Assembly: GCF_042434915.1 (NCBI RefSeq)
Contig: NZ_CP170198.1
Coordinates: forward strand, 2,976,001-3,040,000
Length of the DNA stretch: 64,000 nt
Source of the DNA: Aquimarina sp042434915
GTDB taxonomy: Bacteria; Bacteroidota; Bacteroidia; Flavobacteriales; Flavobacteriaceae
Direction of reading: 5' to 3'
The notes under the pieces are model-generated. The model was given only the letters and a program-made list of their open reading frames with translations, was not told where the DNA came from and did no database searches. Of this stretch, positions 36,294 through 45,259 are shown piece after piece (the first letter of the stretch is position 1; each line of letters opens with the position of its first letter). Made by a program: the position numbers and the translations under genes.

Positions 36294-37553
36294 TCACCAC
36301 CACTCGGATATCATTTTTTTCTCGAATCTTCTTTTAATAATGAAAAGCATAAAATTACTAAATAATAATGATATTGCTGCACCATAAACTCCAATGGTTG
36401 GTACTAAGAGAAAATTTAAAGTTATATTCAAAACACAAGCAATCAAAGTTGCTTTAAGAATCATCTTTTCTTTTTCTGCTCCTACTAAGACAAAATGACT
36501 ATAAAAGCTGAGGTTTGAAAATAAAGTGCTTATTATTAATATATAAAAAATAAGAATTTTATCATACAATTCTTCCCTGTTTATATAATTCAAAAAAAGA
36601 GGTAGAAAAGCAAAAGATCCTACGGTGTAAATTCCAACAATCACAAATGTTTTGGAAAATATTGTGTTTTTAGCTTTATTTAATTCATCAACTTGTTTCA
36701 TATGAACTCCTTTTATTATGTCAGGATATACAAAAGAAACATACATAGTAAATATCATTACGTTTACTACATTAGTTATTTGAAAATATAATGAATATAT
36801 TCCTAATTCTTTTTTGTCCAAAAAAAATGCGATTAGATATCTATCTGAAAACTCTATTATTTTTAAACAGATCGTAGATAAAAACATTGCCAATCCTACT
36901 AATACTCCTTTTTTTATCCACCTTAAATCAATTTTTTGTTTAAAAAATTCAGTAATATTCGGATAGAAATAAAAGCCACAAAAACATGATAAAAAAGCAC
37001 AGACAAGCCATAGTGATACAATATTAATTAAAGAAATCTTAAAAGGGGTTAGAGTTAAAAAGCCAATGTCTAGAATTAAACACCATAACCCTGTTCTGAT
37101 AAACAATAATATATTTGCTAAAAGTGGCTTTTTCAACGCAATGTAATATCTGAAAAACTCTTGGCCTAAATGTTCAAATATTATTAGCAAAAACAAAACC
37201 CAAAATGGCACAATATCTACATTGAAAATTTTATATGCGACGTAAAAAAAAGGTAGAGTTAGTAAATAAAAAAACGAATAAAAAGTTAAAGAGTTCTTAA
37301 GATTATAAATCTCTGAATCAGATTTTTTAACAATCAAACGATTTGCATAAACATAAAAGTCTAAACCGAAAAATATTACGAGTAAAGTGACTGTAGTTGA
37401 AATAAGAGTATATTCACCCTGGAACTGTAATGAAATATTTTTAGTGATGAAGAATGTGAGTAAAAATCTAGCTCCTATCCCCGAGATTCTTACAATAAGA
37501 GTGAAGAGTTTTATTGTGTTCAGTTTACTAAACATTTTGTTTAAGAAATGCAC
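36294..37553 (-). CDS. Oligosaccharide flippase (Wzx-like)
   Basis: The 419-residue protein has about twelve membrane helices, with the flippase-type start KLFTLIVRISGIGARFLLTF and a final FVLVGAEKEKMILKATLIAC region typical of this superfamily. It would move the finished lipid-linked repeat unit to the periplasmic side. It is placed just before the sialyltransferase-like gene and 4 bases after the pseI stop. Codon use is strongly AT-rich, as in its two downstream neighbours. Confidence 0.88.
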   Translation of the reverse strand: MHFLNKMFSKLNTIKLFTLIVRISGIGARFLLTFFITKNISLQFQGEYTLISTTVTLLVIFFGLDFYVYANRLIVKKSDSEIYNLKNSLTFYSFFYLLTLPFFYVAYKIFNVDIVPFWVLFLLIIFEHLGQEFFRYYIALKKPLLANILLFIRTGLWCLILDIGFLTLTPFKISLINIVSLWLVCAFLSCFCGFYFYPNITEFFKQKIDLRWIKKGVLVGLAMFLSTICLKIIEFSDRYLIAFFLDKKELGIYSLYFQITNVVNVMIFTMYVSFVYPDIIKGVHMKQVDELNKAKNTIFSKTFVIVGIYTVGSFAFLPLFLNYINREELYDKILIFYILIISTLFSNLSFYSHFVLVGAEKEKMILKATLIACVLNITLNFLLVPTIGVYGAAISLLFSNFMLFIIKRRFEKKMISEWW

Positions 37554-37557
37554 GGGA

Positions 37558-38574
37558 TTACAAAAACATTTCCTTTATCAAAGGAGTTCCTTTATCAAAA
37601 TCTCCAGTAAATTTTTTGCCAAGTATTTCATTATAATATTTAGGGTGTAACCCAAATCCTGGTCTTACTGAACGTACATTTTTCTCTGTTACCAAATCCC
37701 CTTTTTTAACATCTTTTGAGATAAAAAGTGATCTAGAGAACTCTCTGCTTTTTTGCTTTTTTGCTGTCATTTCGTAATCAACCTTGCCTAACATAACTTC
37801 AGCTAATCGAACAGCCTCTACCATTTTTTTAAATTCTTTTTCATCCAAAGAAAAATGCGCATCCGCACCACCAATCTTCTTGTCTAAAATAAAATGCTTT
37901 TCAATTACTTTAGCACCCAAACAAACTGCTACAACTGGTGCCTCAATACCCATGGTATGATCCGATAATCCAGAATTTACACCAAACCTTTTAATTATAT
38001 CTGGTATAGTCAAAAGGTTAGCATCCTCTGGAGATGCTGGATAGGCAGAAGTACATTTTAAAATTGTAATATCACTATTACCTTCACTTTTACATGTGTC
38101 AATAGCCAACTCTATATCTTCAAGAGTTGCTATTCCCGTAGAAATAATAATTGGTTTTTTTTTTGATGCAATATATTTTATTAATGGAATATCTGTAATT
38201 TCGAAAGACGCAACCTTATAAATGGGTGTCTTAAGTTCTTCTAAAAAATCCACAGCAGTTTTGTCAAAAGGCGAGGAAAAACAAATCAACCCTTCTTCTT
38301 CAGCCACCTGATACAACTCTTCGTGCCACTCCCACGGTAAAGACGCTTCCTTATATAAATCATGTAAATATTGACCGTCCCACGCTGTATCCTGAGATAT
38401 TTTAAAATAATCATTCTTTACATCAAGTGTTATGGTATCTGCTGTATACGTTTGTAATTTTATTGCGTCTGCTCCCGCTCTTTTCGCAGCGCGTACTGTT
38501 TCCTTCGCAATATTTATATCTCCTCCATGGTTAGCAGATAATTCTGCTATTATAAAACACTTATTTAAAAACAT
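37558..38574 (-). CDS. pseI: Pseudaminic acid synthase
   Basis: The 338-residue protein starts FIIAELSANHGGDINIAKET and has KRAGADAIKLQTYTADTITL, the NeuB/PseI TIM-barrel signatures, plus a C-terminal SAF domain (about 280-336, SRSLFISKDVKKGD, GFGLHPKYYNEILGK). The DTITLD and AWDG blocks favour PseI over NeuB. It condenses phosphoenolpyruvate with 2,4-diacetamido-2,4,6-trideoxy-altrose to give pseudaminic acid. It overlaps the pseG-pseH fusion by 14 bases. Confidence 0.92.
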   Translation of the reverse strand: MFLNKCFIIAELSANHGGDINIAKETVRAAKRAGADAIKLQTYTADTITLDVKNDYFKISQDTAWDGQYLHDLYKEASLPWEWHEELYQVAEEEGLICFSSPFDKTAVDFLEELKTPIYKVASFEITDIPLIKYIASKKKPIIISTGIATLEDIELAIDTCKSEGNSDITILKCTSAYPASPEDANLLTIPDIIKRFGVNSGLSDHTMGIEAPVVAVCLGAKVIEKHFILDKKIGGADAHFSLDEKEFKKMVEAVRLAEVMLGKVDYEMTAKKQKSREFSRSLFISKDVKKGDLVTEKNVRSVRPGFGLHPKYYNEILGKKFTGDFDKGTPLIKEMFL

Positions 38575-40045
38575 CCCTTTTTTCTAATTTATATACCAAA
38601 CTATCATGACCGCTAATAATTTCTTCTTTAAAATAAATATAGCCTGCATTCTCAAACGATTTTACGGAAGCTAAATTGTCGACTTTAATATAAGCCAAAA
38701 TAGGCTTTTCATATTCTTTAAAATAGAGATCAGCAGATTTTTTTAAAAAGGAACCAGCCAACTTTTGACCTCTAAATTCTTTTGATATCAAAACGCCAAC
38801 CGATGCATCATCATTCTTTATTTCATACCTAATTATTCCTGCTGGAATGTCATTCACCATACCTACTAAAAATAAGGTATTTTTATCAAATATCTTTTTA
38901 AGAAACCAATTTTTATGATCTTCTAATTTTATGAAATTAGATTGATAAGAGTTGTGACGAACTATCTCATCATTTGACCAGTCGTATATTCTCATCATGT
39001 CATCCTCACAGGCCTGACGAAAAGAAAGGTTTAAGCCATTAACGGCCCCCAAAATCCTCACATCACTTTTACCATCGAATAACTGTTTCTGCTCATACAG
39101 AAATGAGGTTAAACTATTTGTTGTTATGTCGAGTACATCCTTAATTTTACTCTGAAAATCCTCGATTTCATATTTTGAAAAATCGCCTCCATCGATAACT
39201 ACGCTTTTCTTTACTAGTTCTTTATAAATATTCTTCTGATTATCCACATAAAAACCACTAAGTATTGGCATTTTTACAGAACATAACTCATAGCAAATAG
39301 TGCTGGCCGGTGCTATTGCAAAATTACAAGATATCATTAATTTAAGTAGCTGACGTTCTGATAAATTACTATAGATATGTAGTTTGCCTAAGTAATTTTC
39401 TCGTAACTTATAGATTTCTTTTTCAGAATACGCTGCTCCCAAAACTACATGTATCTCTTTGATCTGTGCAATTGACAATAATGCTTTTGTTGCTTTTAGA
39501 GACAAATTAAATTTATCTGATCCACCAAAACATACAAATGCACGATCTATTTTTTTTACAATCCTATTTTGCTTTGCAGCTTCCAAAAATGAAGGTCTCA
39601 AAAGGGCAAATTTTGTGCCTAATAAAAATTTTGAATAGTCCTCACTATCAAAGTCAGAAATAGTAATAGATGGAGAGTGATTAATTACAATGTCGGCAAA
39701 CATGTGTTCTTTTGCCAGATCATCTATATACACCAAAGAAAAATCAAGCATTTTGATACTCTTTTGATAACTTGTTGAAAACTGATAACCATCGGCTATA
39801 ATAATATATTCTTTAGCGTTATAGTGTTCTGCTAGCCATTTTGGTTCTTCATCAATATTAATTTCTTGCGGAATAACCTGTATTGGACACCCCTCAGGTA
39901 TCACTTCTATTGTGGATGACGCATGGGTGAGATAGCTGTACTGATATGTATTTCCTAACATTTCAACTAAAGCAAATAAACGATACATGTGTCCTAATCC
40001 TATTGTCTCATTACCATCGGCTCTAAAAAGAATCTTCTTTTCCAT
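38561..40045 (-). CDS. PseG-PseH fusion: nucleotide-sugar hydrolase and GNAT acetyltransferase
   Basis: With the ATG at 40045 (MEKKILFRADGNETIGLGHM) the protein is 494 residues. The N-terminal ~330 residues are a GT-B-like UDP-sugar hydrolase with the GLGHMYR motif (His19, the likely catalytic base) and IAPASTICYELC. The C-terminal ~150 residues (from about 340, LSFRQACEDDMMRIYDW) are a GNAT domain with the acetyl-CoA loop ISKEFRGQKLAG. One protein would therefore N-acetylate UDP-4-amino-4,6-dideoxy-AltNAc and remove UDP, two consecutive steps of the pathway. It overlaps pseF by 23 bases. Confidence 0.9.
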   Translation of the reverse strand: MEKKILFRADGNETIGLGHMYRLFALVEMLGNTYQYSYLTHASSTIEVIPEGCPIQVIPQEINIDEEPKWLAEHYNAKEYIIIADGYQFSTSYQKSIKMLDFSLVYIDDLAKEHMFADIVINHSPSITISDFDSEDYSKFLLGTKFALLRPSFLEAAKQNRIVKKIDRAFVCFGGSDKFNLSLKATKALLSIAQIKEIHVVLGAAYSEKEIYKLRENYLGKLHIYSNLSERQLLKLMISCNFAIAPASTICYELCSVKMPILSGFYVDNQKNIYKELVKKSVVIDGGDFSKYEIEDFQSKIKDVLDITTNSLTSFLYEQKQLFDGKSDVRILGAVNGLNLSFRQACEDDMMRIYDWSNDEIVRHNSYQSNFIKLEDHKNWFLKKIFDKNTLFLVGMVNDIPAGIIRYEIKNDDASVGVLISKEFRGQKLAGSFLKKSADLYFKEYEKPILAYIKVDNLASVKSFENAGYIYFKEEIISGHDSLVYKLEKRDVFK

Positions 40046-40736
40046 TATCACGTTCAAGCATTAGTTGATATTTTAATTCTGCTAACTTCCAATCTGTTTC
40101 TGTATCAATATCTTGAGCTTCTAATGGTGAAATAACTATTGCCCCAGAGTTTGAAGTAAATAACGTTCCTGTCGCCAAAAATGCTTCAACATCAATCCAA
40201 TAATATTGTCCTGTATCATGAAAACGTTGGGGTAAATCTTGAGAACGACTATTCAAATGTTCTCTCATTACCATTTTTATCTTTCCTTCTTCAAATTCTA
40301 AACTTCGTTGTATCGGATAAGAAAATTCTATTACAGGAAAAACAACATCAAGCTTTTTTGATACCAGTTCTTGAAATCCTTTTTTAATTTTATTTGAGTT
40401 TATAAAAGGAGCTGTAGGTAGTATACAACAAATTTTTTCATATGTTTTGCCGCAGTTTCTGTACTGCAATACAACTTCCTTAACAACGTCTGAAAGTGTT
40501 GCAAAGTCGTTTGCGTTGTGCTCACTTCGTAAAAAAGGTACTTTAGCTCCGTACTTAATCGCTATATCGGCTACATCACTATTATCTGTAGAAACCATTA
40601 CCTCATCAAATAGATTAGAATTCAAAGCAGCTTCTATAGAGTTTGAAATTATGGGTTTACCCAAAAATAATTTTATATTTTTTTTGGGTATTCGCTTACT
40701 ACCTCCTCTTGCCGGTATGATTGCTAAGTTAGCCAT
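40023..40736 (-). CDS. pseF: Pseudaminic acid cytidylyltransferase
   Basis: I take the ATG at 40736 (MANLAIIPARGGSKRIPKKN), giving 237 residues; the upstream ATG at 40766 adds ten residues before the conserved start. ARGGSKRIPKKNIK is the CTP-binding signature of CMP-sugar synthetases, and AQDIDTETDWKLAELKY at the end is typical of NeuA/PseF. It makes CMP-pseudaminate, the donor for the transferase. It overlaps pseC by 8 bases. Confidence 0.93.
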   Translation of the reverse strand: MANLAIIPARGGSKRIPKKNIKLFLGKPIISNSIEAALNSNLFDEVMVSTDNSDVADIAIKYGAKVPFLRSEHNANDFATLSDVVKEVVLQYRNCGKTYEKICCILPTAPFINSNKIKKGFQELVSKKLDVVFPVIEFSYPIQRSLEFEEGKIKMVMREHLNSRSQDLPQRFHDTGQYYWIDVEAFLATGTLFTSNSGAIVISPLEAQDIDTETDWKLAELKYQLMLERDNGKEDSF

Positions 40737-41880
40737 GTACGAATGATAATACTTTATCAATAACAAATTCTTGCTCCTCCTCTGTCAACGTAGGATACAT
40801 TGGTAGACTAATACAAGAATCGTAATATTTTTCTGCATGCGCTAAATTAGCGCCTTCATATCCTATTTTTTTGTAATATGGAAGCATATGAACAGGAATG
40901 TAATGTATTTGAGCATACACACCATGTGCTCTTAGAAACTCGTACAATCCTTTCCTGTTTTCACATTCAATAACAAATAAGTGATGTGCATTGTAGAAAC
41001 CCTTTGGCAAAAACTGAAATTTCACTTTATTACCAAAAGCTAGTTTATAAGTGTCCGCAATGTTGTTACGTCTAATAACGCCATCCTCATTTTTAGCCAA
41101 TTGTGTAATACCTAGAGCAGATTGCATGTCAGTTAATCTATAGTTAAAGCCTAGTTCTTGCATTTCATAAAACCAACCTCCATGATCTTCAGACATATTA
41201 TCTTTAGTTATACCGTGTGTTCTAAGAAGTAAGAGTTTTTTATAGAGTTCTTCAGAATTCGTGGTAATCATACCTCCTTCCCCACAAGCTATGTGCTTTA
41301 CAGGATGAAACGAAAACACGGCTAAATCTGCATAACTACCGTTTCCACAACGGTTTGCTTGACCTTTTGAATTGATAAAATATCCTCCAGGTGCGTGACA
41401 TGCATCCTCAATAATCCATAAGTCGTGTTCATTAGCTAAATTTTTAAAGGATTCTAGATTTACAGGGAGTCCCGCAAAATCCACTGGAATTAAACCTTTA
41501 AAAAAGCCTTTCGGTTTTGATTCAATTAATTCTCTTACACTGTTAATATCCAACAGATATGTTTCTGGATCAATATCTGCAAACCAAACTTCCCCGCCTG
41601 CAAACCTTACACAGTTTGCTGATGCAGCAAAGGTTATCGGAGTTGTTATCACCCGCTCTCCTTCTTTTAATCCTAAAGCAAGAACAGAAAGATGTAAGCC
41701 AGAAGTAGCGTTATTAACTGCTACTGCATATTTTGCTTCAACGTAGTCCGCAAATTTTTGCTCAAATTCTAATACTTTAGGGCCTTGAGTTAAAAAATCA
41801 GATTGCAATGTTTTGATAACCGCATCTATATCTTCTTGTTTGATAGATTGTCTTCCATAAGGTATCTTAAACTTACTCAT
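40729..41880 (-). CDS. pseC: UDP-4-amino-4,6-dideoxy-N-acetyl-L-altrosamine transaminase
   Basis: The 383-residue DegT/DnrJ/EryC1 aminotransferase has the PLP lysine at Lys195 (FSFHPVKHIACGEGG) and the start KIPYGRQSIKQEDIDAV typical of PseC. It adds an amino group at C4 of the PseB product, using glutamate and PLP. It overlaps pseB by 8 bases at one end and pseF by 8 at the other, a tightly coupled order. Confidence 0.95.
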   Translation of the reverse strand: MSKFKIPYGRQSIKQEDIDAVIKTLQSDFLTQGPKVLEFEQKFADYVEAKYAVAVNNATSGLHLSVLALGLKEGERVITTPITFAASANCVRFAGGEVWFADIDPETYLLDINSVRELIESKPKGFFKGLIPVDFAGLPVNLESFKNLANEHDLWIIEDACHAPGGYFINSKGQANRCGNGSYADLAVFSFHPVKHIACGEGGMITTNSEELYKKLLLLRTHGITKDNMSEDHGGWFYEMQELGFNYRLTDMQSALGITQLAKNEDGVIRRNNIADTYKLAFGNKVKFQFLPKGFYNAHHLFVIECENRKGLYEFLRAHGVYAQIHYIPVHMLPYYKKIGYEGANLAHAEKYYDSCISLPMYPTLTEEEQEFVIDKVLSFVHG

Positions 41881-42895
41881 GTACTATGAAATTAGGATCA
41901 ACATATTCCTTCACCAGAGCTCTTAAACTTTCAATTGTTTCCCATTCTGTATTATTTCCAGAATTATAAGAAAATCCTTTCGGTACATACTTCCCATCAT
42001 ATTTGCTTTTATAATCTTCAACATTAAAATTAGGTTTTTGCGGTAAAATGGCATAATATTTACCCAAATCTAAAGTATTGAACGAATCTGAAGCTGTAAT
42101 CATTTCTTCGTGAATTTTTTCACCTGGTCGAATCCCCACAATTTCTTGTTTACAATTAGGCGCTATAGCAGTCGCAACATCTGTTATTTTATAAGATGGA
42201 ATCTTTGGTACAAAAATCTCACCTCCCCAAGCATTGTCTATCGCATAAAAAACCATCTCACAACCATCCTCAAGCGATATGTTAAAACGAGTCATTTCTT
42301 TATCTGTAATTGGCAAAACTCCTTCTTCACGCTTTTTTAAAAAAAACGGCATAACAGATCCATTAGACCCCATAACATTACCATAACGAACAACAGAGAA
42401 ACGAATATCTCGTTTTCCTTTAATATTATTTGCTGCTATAAACAATTTATCCGAGGTCAGTTTAGTTGCTCCATATAGATTTATAGGTGCTGCAGCTTTA
42501 TCAGTTGACAAAGCAACGACTTCTTTTACTCCAGTTTCTAAGGCTGCATTAATAACATTTTCTGCACCTAAAACGTTAGTTTTAACACATTCCATAGGAT
42601 TATATTCTGCAATATGGACATGCTTCATTGCCGCAGCATGTATGACGATATCAATACCTTCAAAAGCTCTTATTAGCCTGTCATAATCTCTAACATCACC
42701 TACAAAATAACGAATCTGAGGGTATGTATTCTCTGGAAAATCCATACCCATTTGAAAGTGTTTTTGCTCATCTCTAGAGAAAATCACCAATCGTTTAACA
42801 TTTGGAAACCGTTCCAGAATAAGTCTAGTAAATGTTTTGCCAAAACTACCTGTTCCACCGGTGATTAAGATTGATTTTCCATTTAAATCTAGCAT
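41873..42895 (-). CDS. pseB: UDP-N-acetylglucosamine 4,6-dehydratase (inverting)
   Basis: The 340-residue SDR protein has the NADP-binding GGTGSFGKTF (13-22), FSRDEQKHFQMG, STDKAAAPINLYGATK with Asp132, Lys133, Tyr141 and Lys145. This is the PseB/FlaA1 pattern. It converts UDP-GlcNAc to UDP-2-acetamido-2,6-dideoxy-arabino-hexos-4-ulose, the first step to pseudaminic acid. An 85-base gap separates it from the rfbD stop; a weak TAAATTTG box at 42976-42983 might be a promoter. Confidence 0.95.
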   Translation of the reverse strand: MLDLNGKSILITGGTGSFGKTFTRLILERFPNVKRLVIFSRDEQKHFQMGMDFPENTYPQIRYFVGDVRDYDRLIRAFEGIDIVIHAAAMKHVHIAEYNPMECVKTNVLGAENVINAALETGVKEVVALSTDKAAAPINLYGATKLTSDKLFIAANNIKGKRDIRFSVVRYGNVMGSNGSVMPFFLKKREEGVLPITDKEMTRFNISLEDGCEMVFYAIDNAWGGEIFVPKIPSYKITDVATAIAPNCKQEIVGIRPGEKIHEEMITASDSFNTLDLGKYYAILPQKPNFNVEDYKSKYDGKYVPKGFSYNSGNNTEWETIESLRALVKEYVDPNFIVHE

Positions 42896-42980
42896 AATTA
42901 GATGATTTTATTTTATATATTATTATTTTAAATTCCGAATCTAACTTGACTTAACGATAATTAATTTGAGTCGATCAAAT

Positions 42981-43838
42981 TTAATCATTTAACGTATTTA
43001 ATGATTCTTGCCAATTTGATAGTTTTGATTCAAAAAACTCAGTTATTTTTTGCTTACTCAAAACACTATAAGCTGGTCGCTTTGCAAAAGTAGGATAATT
43101 ATCTGTGCTTTTAAGGGTGATTAGGCCTAATTGATTGTTCTTTTTTAAGATTTCTTTAGCAAAATCAAACCAAGTAGCCTCTCCTAAATTACTAAAATGA
43201 TAGACACCATACTCCTTAATATCCTTCACAATAAGATATAATATAAAGTCCGCTAAATCATTCGCATTCGTTGGTGTTCCTTTCTCTGCAGTTGTTATTG
43301 TTAACTCTTTTACATTTTTTGATTTTTCCAGAATGGTTTTATAAAAATTTTTACCATGTTGAGAATATAACCATGAAGTTCTAATAATAAAGAATTCAGT
43401 CAATAATTCCTGCACATACAGCTCACTTTGTAACTTAGACTTTCCGTATACATTGATAGGGTTGGGAATATCGGTTTCTGTATACGGTGTATCTTTAGTC
43501 CCATCAAAAACATAATCAGTTGATATATGAAGCAACTTGCTATGCTGTGCTTTACAGATCATAGCAAGCTTTTTAACACCTTCAGCATTAACCAAAAAGG
43601 CTTTCTCTGGCTCTTTTTCGGCTTGATCTACATTGGTATATGCTGCACAATTAATTATGTATTCAAATTTTTGATTTAAAAAGAAACTATTCAAGGACTC
43701 ATCATTTGTAATATCCAGCTCTTTTGAAGAAGCAAAAACCATCTTATATCCCGCAAATCGATCTTGGATATCATAAATGCATTGTCCTAATTGTCCTGAC
43801 GCTCCAGTAATTAATATTGTCTTTATCGAATCACTCAT
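42981..43838 (-). CDS. rfbD: dTDP-4-dehydrorhamnose reductase
   Basis: The 285-residue SDR protein has GASGQLGQCI (13-22), HISTDYVFDGT and YGKSKLQSE with the catalytic Tyr-x3-Lys, the RfbD signature. It reduces dTDP-4-keto-rhamnose to dTDP-L-rhamnose with NAD(P)H, the last of four steps encoded here by rfbBACD. It overlaps rfbC by 8 bases. Confidence 0.95.
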   Translation of the reverse strand: MSDSIKTILITGASGQLGQCIYDIQDRFAGYKMVFASSKELDITNDESLNSFFLNQKFEYIINCAAYTNVDQAEKEPEKAFLVNAEGVKKLAMICKAQHSKLLHISTDYVFDGTKDTPYTETDIPNPINVYGKSKLQSELYVQELLTEFFIIRTSWLYSQHGKNFYKTILEKSKNVKELTITTAEKGTPTNANDLADFILYLIVKDIKEYGVYHFSNLGEATWFDFAKEILKKNNQLGLITLKSTDNYPTFAKRPAYSVLSKQKITEFFESKLSNWQESLNTLND

Positions 43839-44382
43839 AGGCTTTTATTTGATCAAATGTTGGCAAAATCTGATCTTTATCCGAGAGTTTAATTTCACTA
43901 GCAGAAAGTCTCCAGTTTATGTTTAGAGTCTTATCGTTATACAATATACCAGACTCTGAAGACTTTTGATAATAATTATCACATTTGTAAGCAAAAACGG
44001 CTTGTTCACTTAAAGTTACAAATCCATGTGCAAAACCACGAGGTATATATAGCTGCTTATTATTTTTATCGTTTAGAACTACCGCAACATGTTTACCATA
44101 AGTTTTAGACTCTTTTCTAATATCAACTGCAACGTCTAACACCTCTCCATGAATGACTCGTACTAATTTTGCTTGCGCATATTCATCCTTTTGAAAGTGT
44201 AGCCCGCGTAATACGCCAAATGATGACACAGATTGATTGTCTTGAACGAAATCTGTAGAAACCCCTGTAAGCCTATTAAAAAGGTTTTGATTAAAACTTT
44301 CAAAAAACACCCCTCTATCATCAGCAAAAACAGCTGGCTTCAGTATGATACAGCCCTTTAAAACAGTTCTCTCAATCTCCAT
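43831..44382 (-). CDS. rfbC: dTDP-4-dehydrorhamnose 3,5-epimerase
   Basis: The 183-residue cupin has the catalytic His62 in LRGLHFQKDE and later YIPRGFAHGFVTLSE. It inverts C3 and C5 of dTDP-4-keto-6-deoxyglucose. The gene is in the rfbB-A-C-D order, 3 bases after rfbA, and overlaps rfbD. Confidence 0.96.
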   Translation of the reverse strand: MEIERTVLKGCIILKPAVFADDRGVFFESFNQNLFNRLTGVSTDFVQDNQSVSSFGVLRGLHFQKDEYAQAKLVRVIHGEVLDVAVDIRKESKTYGKHVAVVLNDKNNKQLYIPRGFAHGFVTLSEQAVFAYKCDNYYQKSSESGILYNDKTLNINWRLSASEIKLSDKDQILPTFDQIKAYE

Positions 44383-44385
44383 ATA

Positions 44386-45240
44386 TTATAATTGTTTTAA
44401 ATATGCTCCGTATCCACTTTTGAGTAAAGGCTCGGCCAGTAGGAGTAACTGTTCTTTATCTATATAGCCCCGTCTATAGGCTATTTCTTCGATAGCTCCA
44501 ATTTTTAACCCTTGTCGCTTTTCTATAACCTGTACAAATTGTGAGGCTTGCATCAAAGAATCAAATGTTCCTGTATCGAGCCATGCTGTGCCTTTATCCA
44601 AAATTGTAACGTGTAACTTATTCTCTTTGAGATATGCGTTATTTATGTCTGTAATTTCTAATTCTCCTCGTTTACTAGGTTGAATTCTTTTTGCCTTTTC
44701 AACCACCGAATTATCATAAAAATAAATTCCAGGAACAGCATAATTTGACTTAGGAGTCACTGGTTTTTCTTCTATAGAAATTGCTTTTCCATCCGAGTTA
44801 AATGAAACTACCCCATACCGTTGAGGATCTTGGACATGGTAGGCATAAATAATTCCACCATCAGGGTCATTGTTCTCTTCTAACAGCTTATCGAGACCCG
44901 ATCCGTAAAAAATATTATCGCCTAATATCAGCGCCACCTTATCCAGCCCGATAAATGATTCCCCTATAATGAAAGCTTCAGCTAATCCGTTTGGCTTGTC
45001 TTGAACGGCATATTGAAAACTACAGCCATATTGCTGACCATCACCTAACAGTTTCTGAAATAGAGGTAAATCCTGTGGAGTAGAGATAATGAGTATTTCA
45101 TTAATTCCGGAAGCCATTAAGGTAGCTAGCGGATAATAAATCATAGGTTTGTCGTAAATTGGCATTAACTGTTTGCTCACAGATAAGGTCAATGGATGCA
45201 ATCGTGTACCTGAACCTCCAGCTAAAATAATACCTTTCAT
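44386..45240 (-). CDS. rfbA: Glucose-1-phosphate thymidylyltransferase
   Basis: The 284-residue protein begins GIILAGGSGTRLHPLTLSVS with KQLMPIYDKPMIYYPL, the RfbA signature, and has LGDNIFYGSG and GTAWLDTGT further on. It joins dTTP with glucose 1-phosphate to give dTDP-glucose, the entry step to dTDP-rhamnose. It is usually feedback-inhibited by the end product. It follows rfbB by 19 bases. Confidence 0.97.
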   Translation of the reverse strand: MKGIILAGGSGTRLHPLTLSVSKQLMPIYDKPMIYYPLATLMASGINEILIISTPQDLPLFQKLLGDGQQYGCSFQYAVQDKPNGLAEAFIIGESFIGLDKVALILGDNIFYGSGLDKLLEENNDPDGGIIYAYHVQDPQRYGVVSFNSDGKAISIEEKPVTPKSNYAVPGIYFYDNSVVEKAKRIQPSKRGELEITDINNAYLKENKLHVTILDKGTAWLDTGTFDSLMQASQFVQVIEKRQGLKIGAIEEIAYRRGYIDKEQLLLLAEPLLKSGYGAYLKQL

Positions 45241-45259
45241 TACAAAACTTGTTTGATAA

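Noticed and set aside
42976..42983. TAAATTTG box before pseB as a separate promoter
   Set aside because: It overlaps the rfbD stop codon, the -33 element is not at normal spacing, and pse genes can be read through from rfb; I leave it as a weak possibility only.
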